The notes beneath the pieces are model-generated. The model had not been told where the DNA came from. It saw only the letters and a list, made by a program, of their open reading frames with translations, and made no database searches. Of a stretch of DNA of 64,000 nt, positions 47,041 through 58,680 are shown one piece after another. Position numbers and translations under genes: made by a program. The DNA comes from Stenotrophomonas maltophilia. Its GTDB lineage: Bacteria; Pseudomonadota; Gammaproteobacteria; Xanthomonadales; Xanthomonadaceae. Positions within the stretch are counted from its first letter, which is position 1. Every line of letters starts with the position of its first letter. Where the stretch lies: positions 3,862,001 to 3,926,000 of the forward strand of contig NZ_LT906480.1 in the NCBI RefSeq assembly GCF_900186865.1, read 5' to 3'.

Positions 47041-47778
47041 ATGCAGCCATCCCCCTGGACACCCACCGCCAACGGTACCCCGACCCAGGTCTTGTTGGTG
47101 GAGGACGACCGTCGCCTGGCCGAGCTGGTCAGCGACTATCTCCACGAACATGGTTTCGCCGTGCAGCATGTGGCACGCGGTGACCTTGCCGGCGCGGCCT
47201 GCCGCCAGCATGCGCCCGAGCTGGTGGTACTGGACCTGATGCTGCCCGGCCTCGGCGGCATCGACGTGTGCCGGCAGATCCGCAGCTTCTCCGACGTGCC
47301 GATCCTGATGCTGACCGCCTGCGAAGACGACATCGAGCAGGTGCTGGGCCTGGAATCGGGCGCCGATGACTATGTGCACAAACCGATCGAGCCGCGCCTG
47401 CTGCTGGCCCGCCTGCGCGCCCTGCTGCGCCGCCGCCATGGCAGCAGCAACACCGGTACACCCAGCCGTCTGATGCATGGCGAACTGCTGATCGACCGCA
47501 TGCAGCGCGAAGTGCACCTGCACGGTCAACCGGTCGAGCTGGGCACCACGGAATTCGAGATCCTGTGGCTGCTGGCCAGCCAGCCGGGGCAGATCCTGTC
47601 GCGCGACCAGATCCTGCAGGCGGTGCGCGGCATCGGCTTTGACGGCCTGGACCGCAGTGTTGATGTCAGCATCGGCAAGCTGCGCCGCAAGCTCGGTGAT
47701 GATGCGCGCGAACCGCGGCGGATCAAGACCGTGTGGGGCCGTGGCTACCAGTTCAATCCGTCGGCCTGGACGGCATGA
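47041..47778 (+). CDS. rstA: OmpR-family response regulator (RstA-like)
   Basis: 245 residues. Receiver domain (about 15-130) with phosphoacceptor D65 (VVLDLMLPG) and K114 (VHKPIEP), then a winged-helix DNA-binding domain (about 145-240). The C-terminal signature LDRSVDVSIGKLRRKL...EPRRIKTVWGRGYQF matches RstA. GGAGG 11 nt before the ATG. The stop overlaps the start of the kinase gene by 4 bp (ATGA). Confidence 0.87.
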   Translation: MQPSPWTPTANGTPTQVLLVEDDRRLAELVSDYLHEHGFAVQHVARGDLAGAACRQHAPELVVLDLMLPGLGGIDVCRQIRSFSDVPILMLTACEDDIEQVLGLESGADDYVHKPIEPRLLLARLRALLRRRHGSSNTGTPSRLMHGELLIDRMQREVHLHGQPVELGTTEFEILWLLASQPGQILSRDQILQAVRGIGFDGLDRSVDVSIGKLRRKLGDDAREPRRIKTVWGRGYQFNPSAWTA

Positions 47779-49064
47779 AGCGGCTGTTCCTGTGGTTGTG
47801 GTTTATCACGGGTGCCTGCTTCCTGGTGTCGGTGTTCTTCCTCAACCACATCCTGGACGGCATCTACACGCCCGTGCAGGATCGCGTCTTCGTCCAGCAG
47901 GTGCGTGGTCAGGTGTACGCCCTGCGCAGTGGCCTGGCCGGCCTGGATGCCGACCAGCAGCGTGAGCGCCTGCAGCAGTGGCAGCCACACTACGGCATCG
48001 CCCTGACCCTGCTCGACAAACCTCCCGCACTCGACGCGCAGGAACAGGTGGCCGTGAAGGCCGATGGTTTCATCGTGCGCGATCAATACCAGCAGGTCCT
48101 GCTGCCCATCGAGGGCAGCGATGGCCGCTGGCTGCACCTGCGCCTGCCTGGCGCGGTGCAGATGACGACGTACATGACCATCGCCGCCTACCTCAGCATC
48201 CTGCTGCTGGTGGGCGCCAGCCTGTACGCGTGGGTGCGCCTGCTCTGGCGCGACCTGGAAGCGCTGCGCCGGCATGCCGACCGCATCGGTTCGGGCGATC
48301 TGCAGGCACGTGCCCAGGTCTCGCCACGCTCGCAGATCCGGGTCATCGTCGACCACTCCAACCGCATGGCGGCACGCGTGGCCGAACTGGTGCAGCGCCA
48401 GCGCGACCTGACCCATGCGATCTCGCACGAGCTGCGCACGCCGATCGCGCGCGTGGCCTTCGGCCTGGACCTGATGCAGGACAGCGATGACCGCGAACGC
48501 CGCGAACGGCTGGCGCGGGGCCTGCACGGCGATCTGGCCGAACTCAACCGGCTGGTCAGCGAACTGCTGGCTTACGAACGGCTGGAGCATCCCAGCGAGG
48601 GCGAGCCGATGCAGCGCATCGAAGCCAACGACTGGCTGCAGGCCTGCCTGGCCGATGCGCGCCGTGATGCCGAACGTGCCGGGGTGGTACTGCGCGTGCA
48701 GCCCAGTGCGTTGCCGCGGGTGGATGCCGAACCACGCCTGCTGCAGCTGGCACTCAGCAATCTGGTGGGCAATGCGCTGCGCCATGCGCGTTCGCAGGTG
48801 GAAGTCTCGCTGGTCGGTGTCAGCGGCCGCGCCTGCCTGCGTGTGGATGACGACGGTCCCGGCATTGCCGAGGCCGATCGCGAAAAGGTGATGCGCCCGT
48901 TCACCCGCCTGGATGACAGCCGCAGCCGCGATACCGGGGGCTTCGGCCTGGGCCTGGCCATCGTCAGCCGCATTGCCGTCCGCCACGGCGGCGAACTTCG
49001 CATCAGCCGCGCCACGTTGGGCGGCGCGCGCATGGAAATGCACTGGCCGCTGGCTGCCAGCTGA
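47775..49064 (+). CDS. rstB: Sensor histidine kinase (RstB-like)
   Basis: 429 residues. Two membrane helices (about 4-25 and 137-158) flank a periplasmic sensor domain; HAMP (about 160-210); H-box HAISHELRTPIARV with H218; catalytic ATPase domain with VDDDGPGI and the G box GGFGLGLAIVS. Phosphorylates the RstA-like regulator encoded just before. The signal is not known here; relatives respond to Mg/acid conditions. Confidence 0.87.
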   Translation: MKRLFLWLWFITGACFLVSVFFLNHILDGIYTPVQDRVFVQQVRGQVYALRSGLAGLDADQQRERLQQWQPHYGIALTLLDKPPALDAQEQVAVKADGFIVRDQYQQVLLPIEGSDGRWLHLRLPGAVQMTTYMTIAAYLSILLLVGASLYAWVRLLWRDLEALRRHADRIGSGDLQARAQVSPRSQIRVIVDHSNRMAARVAELVQRQRDLTHAISHELRTPIARVAFGLDLMQDSDDRERRERLARGLHGDLAELNRLVSELLAYERLEHPSEGEPMQRIEANDWLQACLADARRDAERAGVVLRVQPSALPRVDAEPRLLQLALSNLVGNALRHARSQVEVSLVGVSGRACLRVDDDGPGIAEADREKVMRPFTRLDDSRSRDTGGFGLGLAIVSRIAVRHGGELRISRATLGGARMEMHWPLAAS

Positions 49065-49204
49065 ACGCCCCTGGGCGCGGTTACAGTTGATTACAACTCC
49101 CGCACAACTGCGGACGGATCGGTCGCCGGCGTATCGCCACGCTAGCGACCCTGCAGCACTCGCCGGATGCGCGTGCTGCCTTCCTCCCATTGTCGAGAGT
49201 TTCC

Positions 49205-50005
49205 ATGTCCCAGCTTCGCCGTTCCCCCGCCCTGCTCTGCCTGGTCCTGTTGCCGCTGTTCGCCGCACCGATCGCCCACGCCAAGGATGACCACTGGACC
49301 TTCGAGGTCGCTGCCGGCGGTGGCGTGGCGCCGCGCTACAGCGGCAGCGAGGAGTATCGTGCGACGCCGTCGTTGTCCTTTGATGTCACCTCGCCGGGTG
49401 GATGGTTTCTGGGCACCAGTGGCATTGGCTGGGGCACCTCCATCGGCGAGCACACCCGCGTGCGCGCGTATGTCGGCGCCAGCGGCATCCGCAAGGAAAA
49501 GGACTCGCTGCTCGGCGGTTCCGACTTCCTGCGCGGCATGGGTGATATCGATGCCCGTCCCCTGGTCGGCGTCTCGGCTGGTTATACGCTGGGCGAAGCC
49601 GTGCTGAGCGGCTCCTGGCAGTTCACCCGCAAGGACGAGGACAAGGCAGAGAACGGCCTGGCCACCCAGCAGATCCATCTGAACCTGAGCATGCCGCTGT
49701 TCGACCTGGCCGGCGGCGTGGTCAGCGGCAGCGTGTCCACCGACTACGGCAACCGCGGCTACATGCAGACCTGGTACGGCGTCAGCCCGGAACAGGCGGC
49801 GCGTACCGGCTTTGCCGAGCACAAGCCAAAAGCCGGCCTGGTCAGTGCCGGTGTCGGCCTGAAGTGGAGCCACCGCGTGGGCCGCAACGGCAACTGGTAC
49901 ATCTCGGCCGAAGGCACGCGCCTGCTCGGTGATGCCGCCGACAGCCCGATCGTGCAGAAGGCGAACCAGTTCGGCTTGATGAGCGGCTATACGCACCGCT
50001 TCTGA
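49205..50005 (+). CDS. MipA/OmpV family outer-membrane protein
   Basis: 266 residues. Signal peptide (1-26, ending AHAKD), then VAAGGGVAPRYSGSEEYRATPSL, the family start of the mature protein, and beta strands ending in SGYTHRF with a C-terminal Phe. Outer-membrane barrel or scaffold protein. Located 140 bp after the kinase gene, so it is a likely target or partner of the two-component pair. Start at 49205. Confidence 0.88.
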   Translation: MSQLRRSPALLCLVLLPLFAAPIAHAKDDHWTFEVAAGGGVAPRYSGSEEYRATPSLSFDVTSPGGWFLGTSGIGWGTSIGEHTRVRAYVGASGIRKEKDSLLGGSDFLRGMGDIDARPLVGVSAGYTLGEAVLSGSWQFTRKDEDKAENGLATQQIHLNLSMPLFDLAGGVVSGSVSTDYGNRGYMQTWYGVSPEQAARTGFAEHKPKAGLVSAGVGLKWSHRVGRNGNWYISAEGTRLLGDAADSPIVQKANQFGLMSGYTHRF

Positions 50006-50042
50006 GTGAGCGCCGGGCATTGCCCGGCCCACTTCGCAGGAA

Positions 50043-50072
50043 ACGGGGCGCTGCGGCCAGGCAGCGCCCCGT
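50043..50072. terminator. GC-rich hairpin between convergent mipA and clpB
   Basis: 11-bp stem ACGGGGCGCTG/CAGCGCCCCGT with an 8-nt loop between two facing stops. No clear T run, so termination efficiency is uncertain. Confidence 0.6.
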
Positions 50073-50077
50073 GTGAA

Positions 50078-52663
<2,586 letters not shown>

Positions 52664-52844
52664 TGCGAATCCTCATCGGTCATCAGGGCCGGCCCGCGCC
52701 GGCGATGCTGGAAAGATGCGGTTGCCCCACCCGGTTTCAAGGGTGGCTGCGACTGCACCCCGAGGCCAGTCAGGCTTCGGCCAGCATGCCGGAACCGGTG
52801 TGGTCGGCGCGTTGATCCCGATCAGTTCTACGCGGTGAACGGGC

Positions 52845-53666
52845 TCAGCGGGTGATCGCGCTGCGGATCGCCCGCAGCTGCTGCTTGACCGCCCGCGCCT
52901 GGGCGGCATCCATCCGCAGCAGCGCCTTCTGCCCGATCGAGCGCGACTGCAGGGTGGGATCGACAAAGCGGTAGCGGCCGCGTTCATCGCGCTGCACCAC
53001 TGGGGACTGGGCCAGTTCCGGGGTGTCCAGCAGGTGATCGATCACCGCGACCAGGCGATCATTGAAGTACCCGTCGGGCCGGCCCAGGTCGAGATAGGCC
53101 TGCTGGATCAGCGGATAGAAGCGTTTGTAGGCAGTAGCCGTTGCCGCCGGGTCCAGCGCGGTGAAGGCCTGCACGTAGGGCGCATAGCGCGCGCCGTTGC
53201 TGGCAGCGATGTGCTCGCCGCCCTCGCCCGGCTCGACCTGCAGGCTGCCCGGCAGCGGCCGCGCGGCCAGCGCGGTCGGCGGCACGCTGGGCTTGTCCAG
53301 GTTGTCGAGCTGGGTAACCAGGCGCTGGATCAGGTGGTCGCGCAGCAGCAGGGTCAGTGGCCCCTCGCCCTGGAACAGCTGGCTCAATGCGCCCCAGGCC
53401 GCCGCATCGCTATCGGCCAGCGTTGGCAGCGCCGGGTCGGCCGCGGCCTCGGTATCCAGCGGATGCCTGATCGGCGGTGGTGCCGGCGCGGGCTGCGCGG
53501 CCGCCTGCGGTTGTGGCGGCGCGCCGGTACTGGCGGGGGTTGACTGCACCGGCACCGAAACACCGTCTGCCAAGTGCTTCAGCTGATCCCGGAACAACCA
53601 ACCGCCCGCGCCGCCGATCACCACCACACCCAGCACCCAGGGCCATACCGCCTTTGCACTCTGCAT
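52845..53666 (-). CDS. DUF3014 domain membrane-anchored protein
   Basis: 273 residues. One N-terminal membrane helix (about 7-24, VWPWVLGVVVIGGAGGWLF), a Pro/Ala/Gln-rich linker (about 35-70), then the DUF3014 domain (about 75-270, DSDAAAWGALSQLF... PDGYFNDRLVAVIDHLLDTP). Start at 53666; the longer frame overlaps the GST upstream region. Function unknown; inner membrane, domain in the periplasm by topology. Confidence 0.85.
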   Translation of the reverse strand: MQSAKAVWPWVLGVVVIGGAGGWLFRDQLKHLADGVSVPVQSTPASTGAPPQPQAAAQPAPAPPPIRHPLDTEAAADPALPTLADSDAAAWGALSQLFQGEGPLTLLLRDHLIQRLVTQLDNLDKPSVPPTALAARPLPGSLQVEPGEGGEHIAASNGARYAPYVQAFTALDPAATATAYKRFYPLIQQAYLDLGRPDGYFNDRLVAVIDHLLDTPELAQSPVVQRDERGRYRFVDPTLQSRSIGQKALLRMDAAQARAVKQQLRAIRSAITR

Positions 53667-53835
53667 GATGCAGCACCTCGTTTCACACGCATGGAGAAGG
53701 TGTGACCCCACCGATTGCAGCCGGTTCCCCACCGGTTCCGCTGCCGTTCGGGTTCGCCCTGCACCAGAACCGCGCTCACGCCTGCTTTGCATGCCGCGCG
53801 CGAGGCTGGGGGCCTTGTCCTGCGGAGACACTGCC

Positions 53836-54546
53836 ATGCAGTACGCGCTGTATTACTGGACCGGCATCCAGGGCCGGGGCGAGTTCGTGCGACTGGCGCT
53901 GGAAGATGCCGGCGCCGACTACATCGACATGGCGCGGGTGCACGGCGATGCGGTGATGCAGCCATTCCTGGATGGCAGCAGTGACGGGCCACAGCCCTTT
54001 GCACCGCCGTTCCTGAAGGCCGGCCGCCAGGTCATCGCGCAGGTCGCGGCGATCCTGGATTTCCTCGGCCCGACGCTGGACCTGGTGCCACAGGCGGCCT
54101 CGCGGCGGATGCAGGCGCTGCAACTGCAGCTGACCATCGCCGACCTGGTGGCCGAGGTGCACGACACCCACCATCCGATTGCCGCATCGAAGTACTACGA
54201 AGCGCAGAAGACCGAGGCCAAGGCACGTGCCGCGTCGCTGCGCAGCGAGCGCCTGCCGAAGTTCCTGGGCTACTTCGAACGGGTGCTGGCCGCCAACGGT
54301 GGCCGCCATGCACTGCGCGAGCATTCCTACGTGGATCTGTCGCTGTTCCAGCTACTGAGTGGGCTGGACTACATGTTTCCACGCCGCATGCAGGCACTGG
54401 CGCCGACCCTGCCCCTGCTGCGTGCGCTGCAGGCGCGGGTGGCGAAGCGGCCGAACATCGCCGCCTATCTGGCCTCGGAACGACGTCTGGCGTTCAACAC
54501 CAACGGCATCTTCCGCCACTACCCGGAACTGGACGCCGAACGGTAG
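53836..54546 (+). CDS. Glutathione S-transferase family protein
   Basis: 236 residues. N-terminal thioredoxin-like domain (YALYYWTGIQGRGEFVRLALEDAG; Tyr/Trp near the glutathione site) and an all-helical C-terminal domain (LSLFQLLSGLDYMFP). Eukaryote-like sigma-type bacterial GST. Start at 53836. Substrate unknown. The stop TAG is part of the GTAG end of a SMAG element. Confidence 0.86.
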   Translation: MQYALYYWTGIQGRGEFVRLALEDAGADYIDMARVHGDAVMQPFLDGSSDGPQPFAPPFLKAGRQVIAQVAAILDFLGPTLDLVPQAASRRMQALQLQLTIADLVAEVHDTHHPIAASKYYEAQKTEAKARAASLRSERLPKFLGYFERVLAANGGRHALREHSYVDLSLFQLLSGLDYMFPRRMQALAPTLPLLRALQARVAKRPNIAAYLASERRLAFNTNGIFRHYPELDAER

Positions 54547-54618
54547 TGCCGGCCGCTGGCCGGCAGCTGCACGATCCGACCGAAGCCCATGAGGATGCCG
54601 GCCAGCGGCCGGCACTAC
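54543..54618. repeat. Inverted pair of SMAG elements
   Basis: GTAGTGCCGGCCGCTGGCCGGCA (54543-54565) and the reverse (54596-54618) between convergent genes. The first GTAG supplies the GST stop codon. Confidence 0.87.
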
Positions 54619-54625
54619 CGTTGGG

Positions 54626-56230
54626 TCAGTTGTTTTCACCCAGCGGCTGCACCGGCTGCTTCTGCAGCGAAAGCAACCCCAGCAGCAACGCCAGTGCCAC
54701 GTAGGCACCAGCGAACTGCCAGCTGATGATGCGCGCCAGGCCGTCCAGCTCCCACGGCAGGTAGATGCCACCGCGCGGATCCACCGAGTGGATCAGGCCG
54801 AACAGGGTCAGCACCGCAGCCACCAGCAGGAAGCCGCAGGCACGGCGCAGGCGGCCATCGACCATCGCCGCCACCGCCGAAATCCACAGCATCGAGGTGA
54901 TGATGAAGCCGTTGCCGAGGGTGAAGATCACCGCCAGCTCGGGCAGGCCATGGCCGTCGAGCTTGCTCAGCAGCTGCGGCAGCTGGTCCGGCGCGATCCA
55001 GCCGGGTGCCTTGATCGCCAGCAGGTACGCCACCGACGGCAGGAAACCGAACACCATCGCACCGGTGTGGTGACGCGGCGTGGCCTGGAAGGCCTGGGTA
55101 GTGATATCGATGGCCACGTACACGATGATCGGTGCCAGCACCGCCAGCGGCAGCCACTGCACCAGCCCGGAGATGATGCCGAGCATGCCGCCGATGCCGA
55201 CGAACAGGCCGGTCAGCAGCGTATAGCCGCTGCGCGCACCCATGTGCTTGTACGCCGGCTGGCCGATGTAGGGCGTGGTCTGCGCCACGCCGCCACAGAC
55301 GCCGGCCACCAGCGTGGCCACCGCTTCCACCAGCAGGATGTCGCGGGTGCGGTAGTCGTCGCCGGCTGCGCGCGCGCTTTCAGAGACGTTGATGCCACCG
55401 ACCACCATCAGCAGGCCGAACGGCAGCAGCAGCGGCAGGTAGGTCATCGCGGTGGGCAGGCCGTCGAGGAAGCCCAGTGTCGGCAGCGGCAGCACCACCT
55501 GCGGCGGCACCCACTCCGGTACATGGAAGCCGGGTGCGCCCAGCCCGGCCAGGCCGAGGCCGTAGTACAGCACGGTGCCGAACACGAAGGCCAGCAGCAC
55601 GCCCGGGCCACGCACCGGCAGCTTGCCCTTGGCGATCAGCACGTACAGCAGCAAACCGAGCGTGGTGAAGCCGACCAGCGGCGAGCGCAGCGTTTCCAGC
55701 AGCGGCAGCAGACCCATCAGCACCAGCGCGATGCCGGCGATGGAACCCAGCAGCGCGGCTCGCGGCAGCGCGCGGGTGACCGCTTCGCCGAAGAACGACA
55801 ACACGAACTTGAGCACGCCCATGATGACCAGCGCGGCCATGCCCAGCTGCCAGGTGGCGATGCCCGCAGCATGCGGGTCCATGCCCTGCTGCTTGAAGGC
55901 GATGAAGGCCGGGCCGAGCACCAGCAGCGCCATGCCGATGCTGGTCGGTGCATCCAGACCGAGCGGCATGGCGGTGACGTCGTCGCGGCCGGTACGCGCG
56001 GCCAGCCGGCGCGCCATCAGGGTGTACAGCAGGTTGCCGACCAGCACGCCGAAGGCGGTGCCGGGGAACATGCGGCCGAACACCACTTCGGCGGGGAACT
56101 GGAAGATCCCGACCAGGGCCATGGCGATGAAGCCGAGGATGGAGAGGTTATCGACGACCAGGCCGAAGAAGCCGTTGAAGTCGCCGGCGACGAACCAGCG
56201 ACGCGGTGCGGCGGAAGCGGGAGCGGACAT
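54626..56230 (-). CDS. NCS2-type permease (xanthine/uracil permease superfamily)
   Basis: 534 residues and about 13-14 hydrophobic helices. Family-like segments: GFFGLVVDNLSILGF near the start, TAMPLGLDAPTSIGM, VGGINVSESARAAGDDYRTR and the C-terminal ITTQAFQATPRHH. Probably takes up a nucleobase or related weak acid with protons or sodium. Start at 56230. Ligand not determinable by eye. Alone between SMAG elements and a repeat region. Confidence 0.83.
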   Translation of the reverse strand: MSAPASAAPRRWFVAGDFNGFFGLVVDNLSILGFIAMALVGIFQFPAEVVFGRMFPGTAFGVLVGNLLYTLMARRLAARTGRDDVTAMPLGLDAPTSIGMALLVLGPAFIAFKQQGMDPHAAGIATWQLGMAALVIMGVLKFVLSFFGEAVTRALPRAALLGSIAGIALVLMGLLPLLETLRSPLVGFTTLGLLLYVLIAKGKLPVRGPGVLLAFVFGTVLYYGLGLAGLGAPGFHVPEWVPPQVVLPLPTLGFLDGLPTAMTYLPLLLPFGLLMVVGGINVSESARAAGDDYRTRDILLVEAVATLVAGVCGGVAQTTPYIGQPAYKHMGARSGYTLLTGLFVGIGGMLGIISGLVQWLPLAVLAPIIVYVAIDITTQAFQATPRHHTGAMVFGFLPSVAYLLAIKAPGWIAPDQLPQLLSKLDGHGLPELAVIFTLGNGFIITSMLWISAVAAMVDGRLRRACGFLLVAAVLTLFGLIHSVDPRGGIYLPWELDGLARIISWQFAGAYVALALLLGLLSLQKQPVQPLGENN

Positions 56231-56370
56231 GGAAGGGGCGGTGGGGGTGGGGACCGCCGATGGTAGGCCCAGCGGGGCCAGCGCGCCAATTCCGTCGTGG
56301 AATGATGGGTTCCAGCCAACGGCGGAGCCCCTCGTGGCTGGGGGGTCGTCAAAAGCAGCTTTATCGGAGT

Positions 56371-56478
56371 GGGCCGGTCGGGATGGGCTGCGCAGGACAC
56401 GCCGTAAACCCATCCCTGGGGGCTCGATGGCGCCATCCATGGCGCCAACGGTCCTGCGCAGCCCATCCCGGCCGGCCC
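56371..56478 (+). repeat. Nested hairpin repeat, copy D
   Basis: Arms 56371-56398 and 56451-56478 pair at 27 of 28 positions; the sequence resembles copy B's arms only at GGGCTGCGCAGGAC. Centre 56399-56450 is 52 nt and nearly identical to copy B's (ATGGCGCCAT inner hairpin). Confidence 0.9.
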
Positions 56479-56552
56479 CTGATAATTCCTTGCGCGTGCC
56501 AGCCACGGAAAGGAATCAAAGGATCAAAAGCAAAAGCGGGTCGCTTCGCTCT

Positions 56553-56576
56553 GAGCCGAGCATGGCTCGGCTCTAC
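56553..56576 (+). repeat. GTAG-ended palindrome (REP-like)
   Basis: GAGCCGAGCATGGCTCGGCTCTAC, like the units at 16564 and 5409. Confidence 0.75.
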
Positions 56577-56650
56577 ACGAACAATTCGATCATTTCCACG
56601 CTATCCACGCAGGGCGTGGATCTACCGACAGATCGCAGGAAACTGTCGAA

Positions 56651-56752
56651 GGTGGGGTGGGTCCGGTTGCGGGGGTGTCCGCGGCATGGATGCCGCGGCC
56701 AAGCCCCCAGGGACGGGTTTACGGCGTCCCCCGCAACCGGACCCACCCCGCC
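56651..56752 (-). repeat. Nested hairpin repeat, copy E (inverted)
   Basis: Arms 56651-56675 and 56728-56752 pair at 24 of 25. Centre 56676-56727 is 52 nt and, on the minus strand, differs from copy A's centre by about one base. Confidence 0.9.
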
Positions 56753-56831
56753 ATCCCTCAGGAAACCCGCTTCTGCTCTGGCTCCGGCTCGTAGCGGGTG
56801 CAGGGCGCAGCCCTGCATCAAACCCACCCCG

Positions 56832-58550
56832 TTACTTCTTCAGGAAGTTGTCCACCAGCAGATGCTTCACGTCGTCGAAGCGGCCGTTCAACACCGCCTT
56901 GGCTGCATACAGCGCGGTACCGGCCACCTGCTTGGCCTCGATCTGCGGCGGCATCACCAGCTCGGCGCGGCTGGTATGCACATCCAGCAGCGCCGGGCCA
57001 CGCTGCGCCAGGAAATCCTGCACCGCTTCTTCCAGATCCTCGCTGCGCGTCACCGTGCGGCCGTGGAAGCCGATCACTTCGGCAAGGCGGCCAAAATCCG
57101 GGTTCTTCAGGTCGGTGTAGTTGTCCAGCAGGCCTTCCACCTTCTGCTCCAGCTCGACGAAGTTCAGCGAGCCATTGTTGAACACCACCACCTTGATCGG
57201 CAGGTTCTCCTGCACGGCCGTCAGCAGGTCGCCCAGCAGCATCGCCAGGCCGCCATCGCCGGACAGCGAAATCACCTGCCGGCCGGGGAACGCCTTCTGC
57301 AGGCCCAGTGCCTGCGGCATTGCATTGGCCATCGTGCCGTGCAGCAGGCTGGTCAGCGTGCGGCGGCGACCGTTGACGCGGATATGCCGCAGCACCCAGA
57401 CCATCGGCGAGCCGCCGTCAGCGGTGAACAGCGCATCGTCGCTGGCGTACTTCGACAGCAGCGCGGTCAGATGCTGCGGGTGGATAAGCTCGCCCTCGCC
57501 CGGCTGTTCTTCCTGCTCGCGCTTCTTCAGCGCCTTGTCGCGACGTTCGATACATTCGTCCAGGAAACTGCTGTCCTCGCGCGGCGGCAACATCGGCAGC
57601 AAGGCATCCAGCGTCGGTGCGATGTCACCGACCACGCCGAGGTTCACCGGATGGCGGCGGCCGAGATGGCTGCCATCGCGGTCGACCTGGACGATCGTGG
57701 CCTTGTCCGGGTAGAACTGGCCCCAGGCGAAGTCGGCGCCGAGCAGCAGCAGCGTGTCGCACTCCATCAGCGTGTGGAAGCCGGATTCGATGCCGAAGAT
57801 GCCGGTCATGCCCATGTTGTACGGGTTGTCCGGCTCGACGAAGTCCTTGGCGCGCGAGGTGTGCGCGATCGGTGCCTGCAGGCGCCGGGCCAGTTCCAGC
57901 AGCTGTGCGTGCGCACCCTGGCAACCGGCGCCGGAGTAGATGCCGATGCGCTTGCCCTGCCCCAGCAGCTCGGCGATGCGCTGCAGCTCAGCATCCGACG
58001 GGCGCAGTACCGGCTGGGTGTAATGCACCGAGAACGGCACATCGTGCTTCACTTCGGCCTGGCTGATATCGGCGGGCAGGATCACCACCGCCACGCCACG
58101 ACGGCTGATCGCGGCCTGGCAGGCCAGGGTGACCACGCGACGCGCCTGCTCGGCGCTGTGCACCTGCTCGCAGAACACCGAACAACTGGCGTACACCGCC
58201 TTGAAGTCCACTTCCTGTGGGAATTCCATGCCCAGGTCGCTGGTCACCACCTGGCTGGCGATCAGCACCATCGGCGCGCGGTTGCGGTTGCTCTCGAACA
58301 CGCCATTGATGAAATGCAGGCTGCCGGGGCCGCAGGAGCCGGCGCAGGCGGTCAGTTCGCCGCTCACCAGCGAATCGGCGCCTGCGGCAAAGGCTGCTAC
58401 TTCCTCATGCCGCACATGCACCCATGCGATCTCGCTGCCATGCATCGCATCGGTCACATGGTTGAGCGTATCGCCCACGATGCCGTAGCAACGGCGGACA
58501 CCGGCCTGCTGCAGGGCGTCCACCACGATTTCGGCCACGCGCTTGCTCAT
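56832..58550 (-). CDS. poxB: Pyruvate dehydrogenase (quinone) PoxB
   Basis: 572 residues, the same length as the E. coli enzyme. ThDP-dependent: catalytic Glu in HVRHEE (E50), ThDP/Mg motif SGDGGLAML near 426 with the NNGSLNF end. Also FAD-binding middle domain (about 190-340) and a C-terminal lipid-binding tail. Oxidatively decarboxylates pyruvate to acetate and passes electrons to ubiquinone at the inner membrane. Start at 58550 with GAGGA 8 nt upstream; an ATG at 58559 is too close to that site. Confidence 0.93.
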   Translation of the reverse strand: MSKRVAEIVVDALQQAGVRRCYGIVGDTLNHVTDAMHGSEIAWVHVRHEEVAAFAAGADSLVSGELTACAGSCGPGSLHFINGVFESNRNRAPMVLIASQVVTSDLGMEFPQEVDFKAVYASCSVFCEQVHSAEQARRVVTLACQAAISRRGVAVVILPADISQAEVKHDVPFSVHYTQPVLRPSDAELQRIAELLGQGKRIGIYSGAGCQGAHAQLLELARRLQAPIAHTSRAKDFVEPDNPYNMGMTGIFGIESGFHTLMECDTLLLLGADFAWGQFYPDKATIVQVDRDGSHLGRRHPVNLGVVGDIAPTLDALLPMLPPREDSSFLDECIERRDKALKKREQEEQPGEGELIHPQHLTALLSKYASDDALFTADGGSPMVWVLRHIRVNGRRRTLTSLLHGTMANAMPQALGLQKAFPGRQVISLSGDGGLAMLLGDLLTAVQENLPIKVVVFNNGSLNFVELEQKVEGLLDNYTDLKNPDFGRLAEVIGFHGRTVTRSEDLEEAVQDFLAQRGPALLDVHTSRAELVMPPQIEAKQVAGTALYAAKAVLNGRFDDVKHLLVDNFLKK

Positions 58551-58611
58551 CGGATACATCCTCGAACGGGGGAACATCCGAGGCTAGACCCGATGAAGTG
58601 ATGCCTCCGCA

Positions 58612-58678
58612 AAAAAGGGGACGGAGGGAATCAAGTCGTATGTGCCGCAAACGACTTGATTCCCTCCGTCCCCTTTTT
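58612..58678. terminator. Long perfect hairpin, probable bidirectional terminator
   Basis: 28-bp perfect arms (58612-58639 and 58651-58678) with an 11-nt loop and A/T runs at both outer ends (AAAAAGGGGACGG...). It lies just beyond the stop of the next gene and upstream of poxB. Stem sequence GGGGACGGAGGGAATCAAG suggests a mobile repeat family. Confidence 0.8.
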
Positions 58679-58680
58679 CT

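Larger units (their letters stand above)
56231..56831. other. Gene-free repeat region between the permease and poxB
   Basis: 600 bp with no credible gene. Holds nested hairpin copies D and E, a GTAG-ended REP (56553-56576), a CCACGC palindrome (about 56602-56622), the GATCGCAGGAAACTGTCGAA flank and a GC-rich palindrome (about 56797-56818). Confidence 0.8.
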
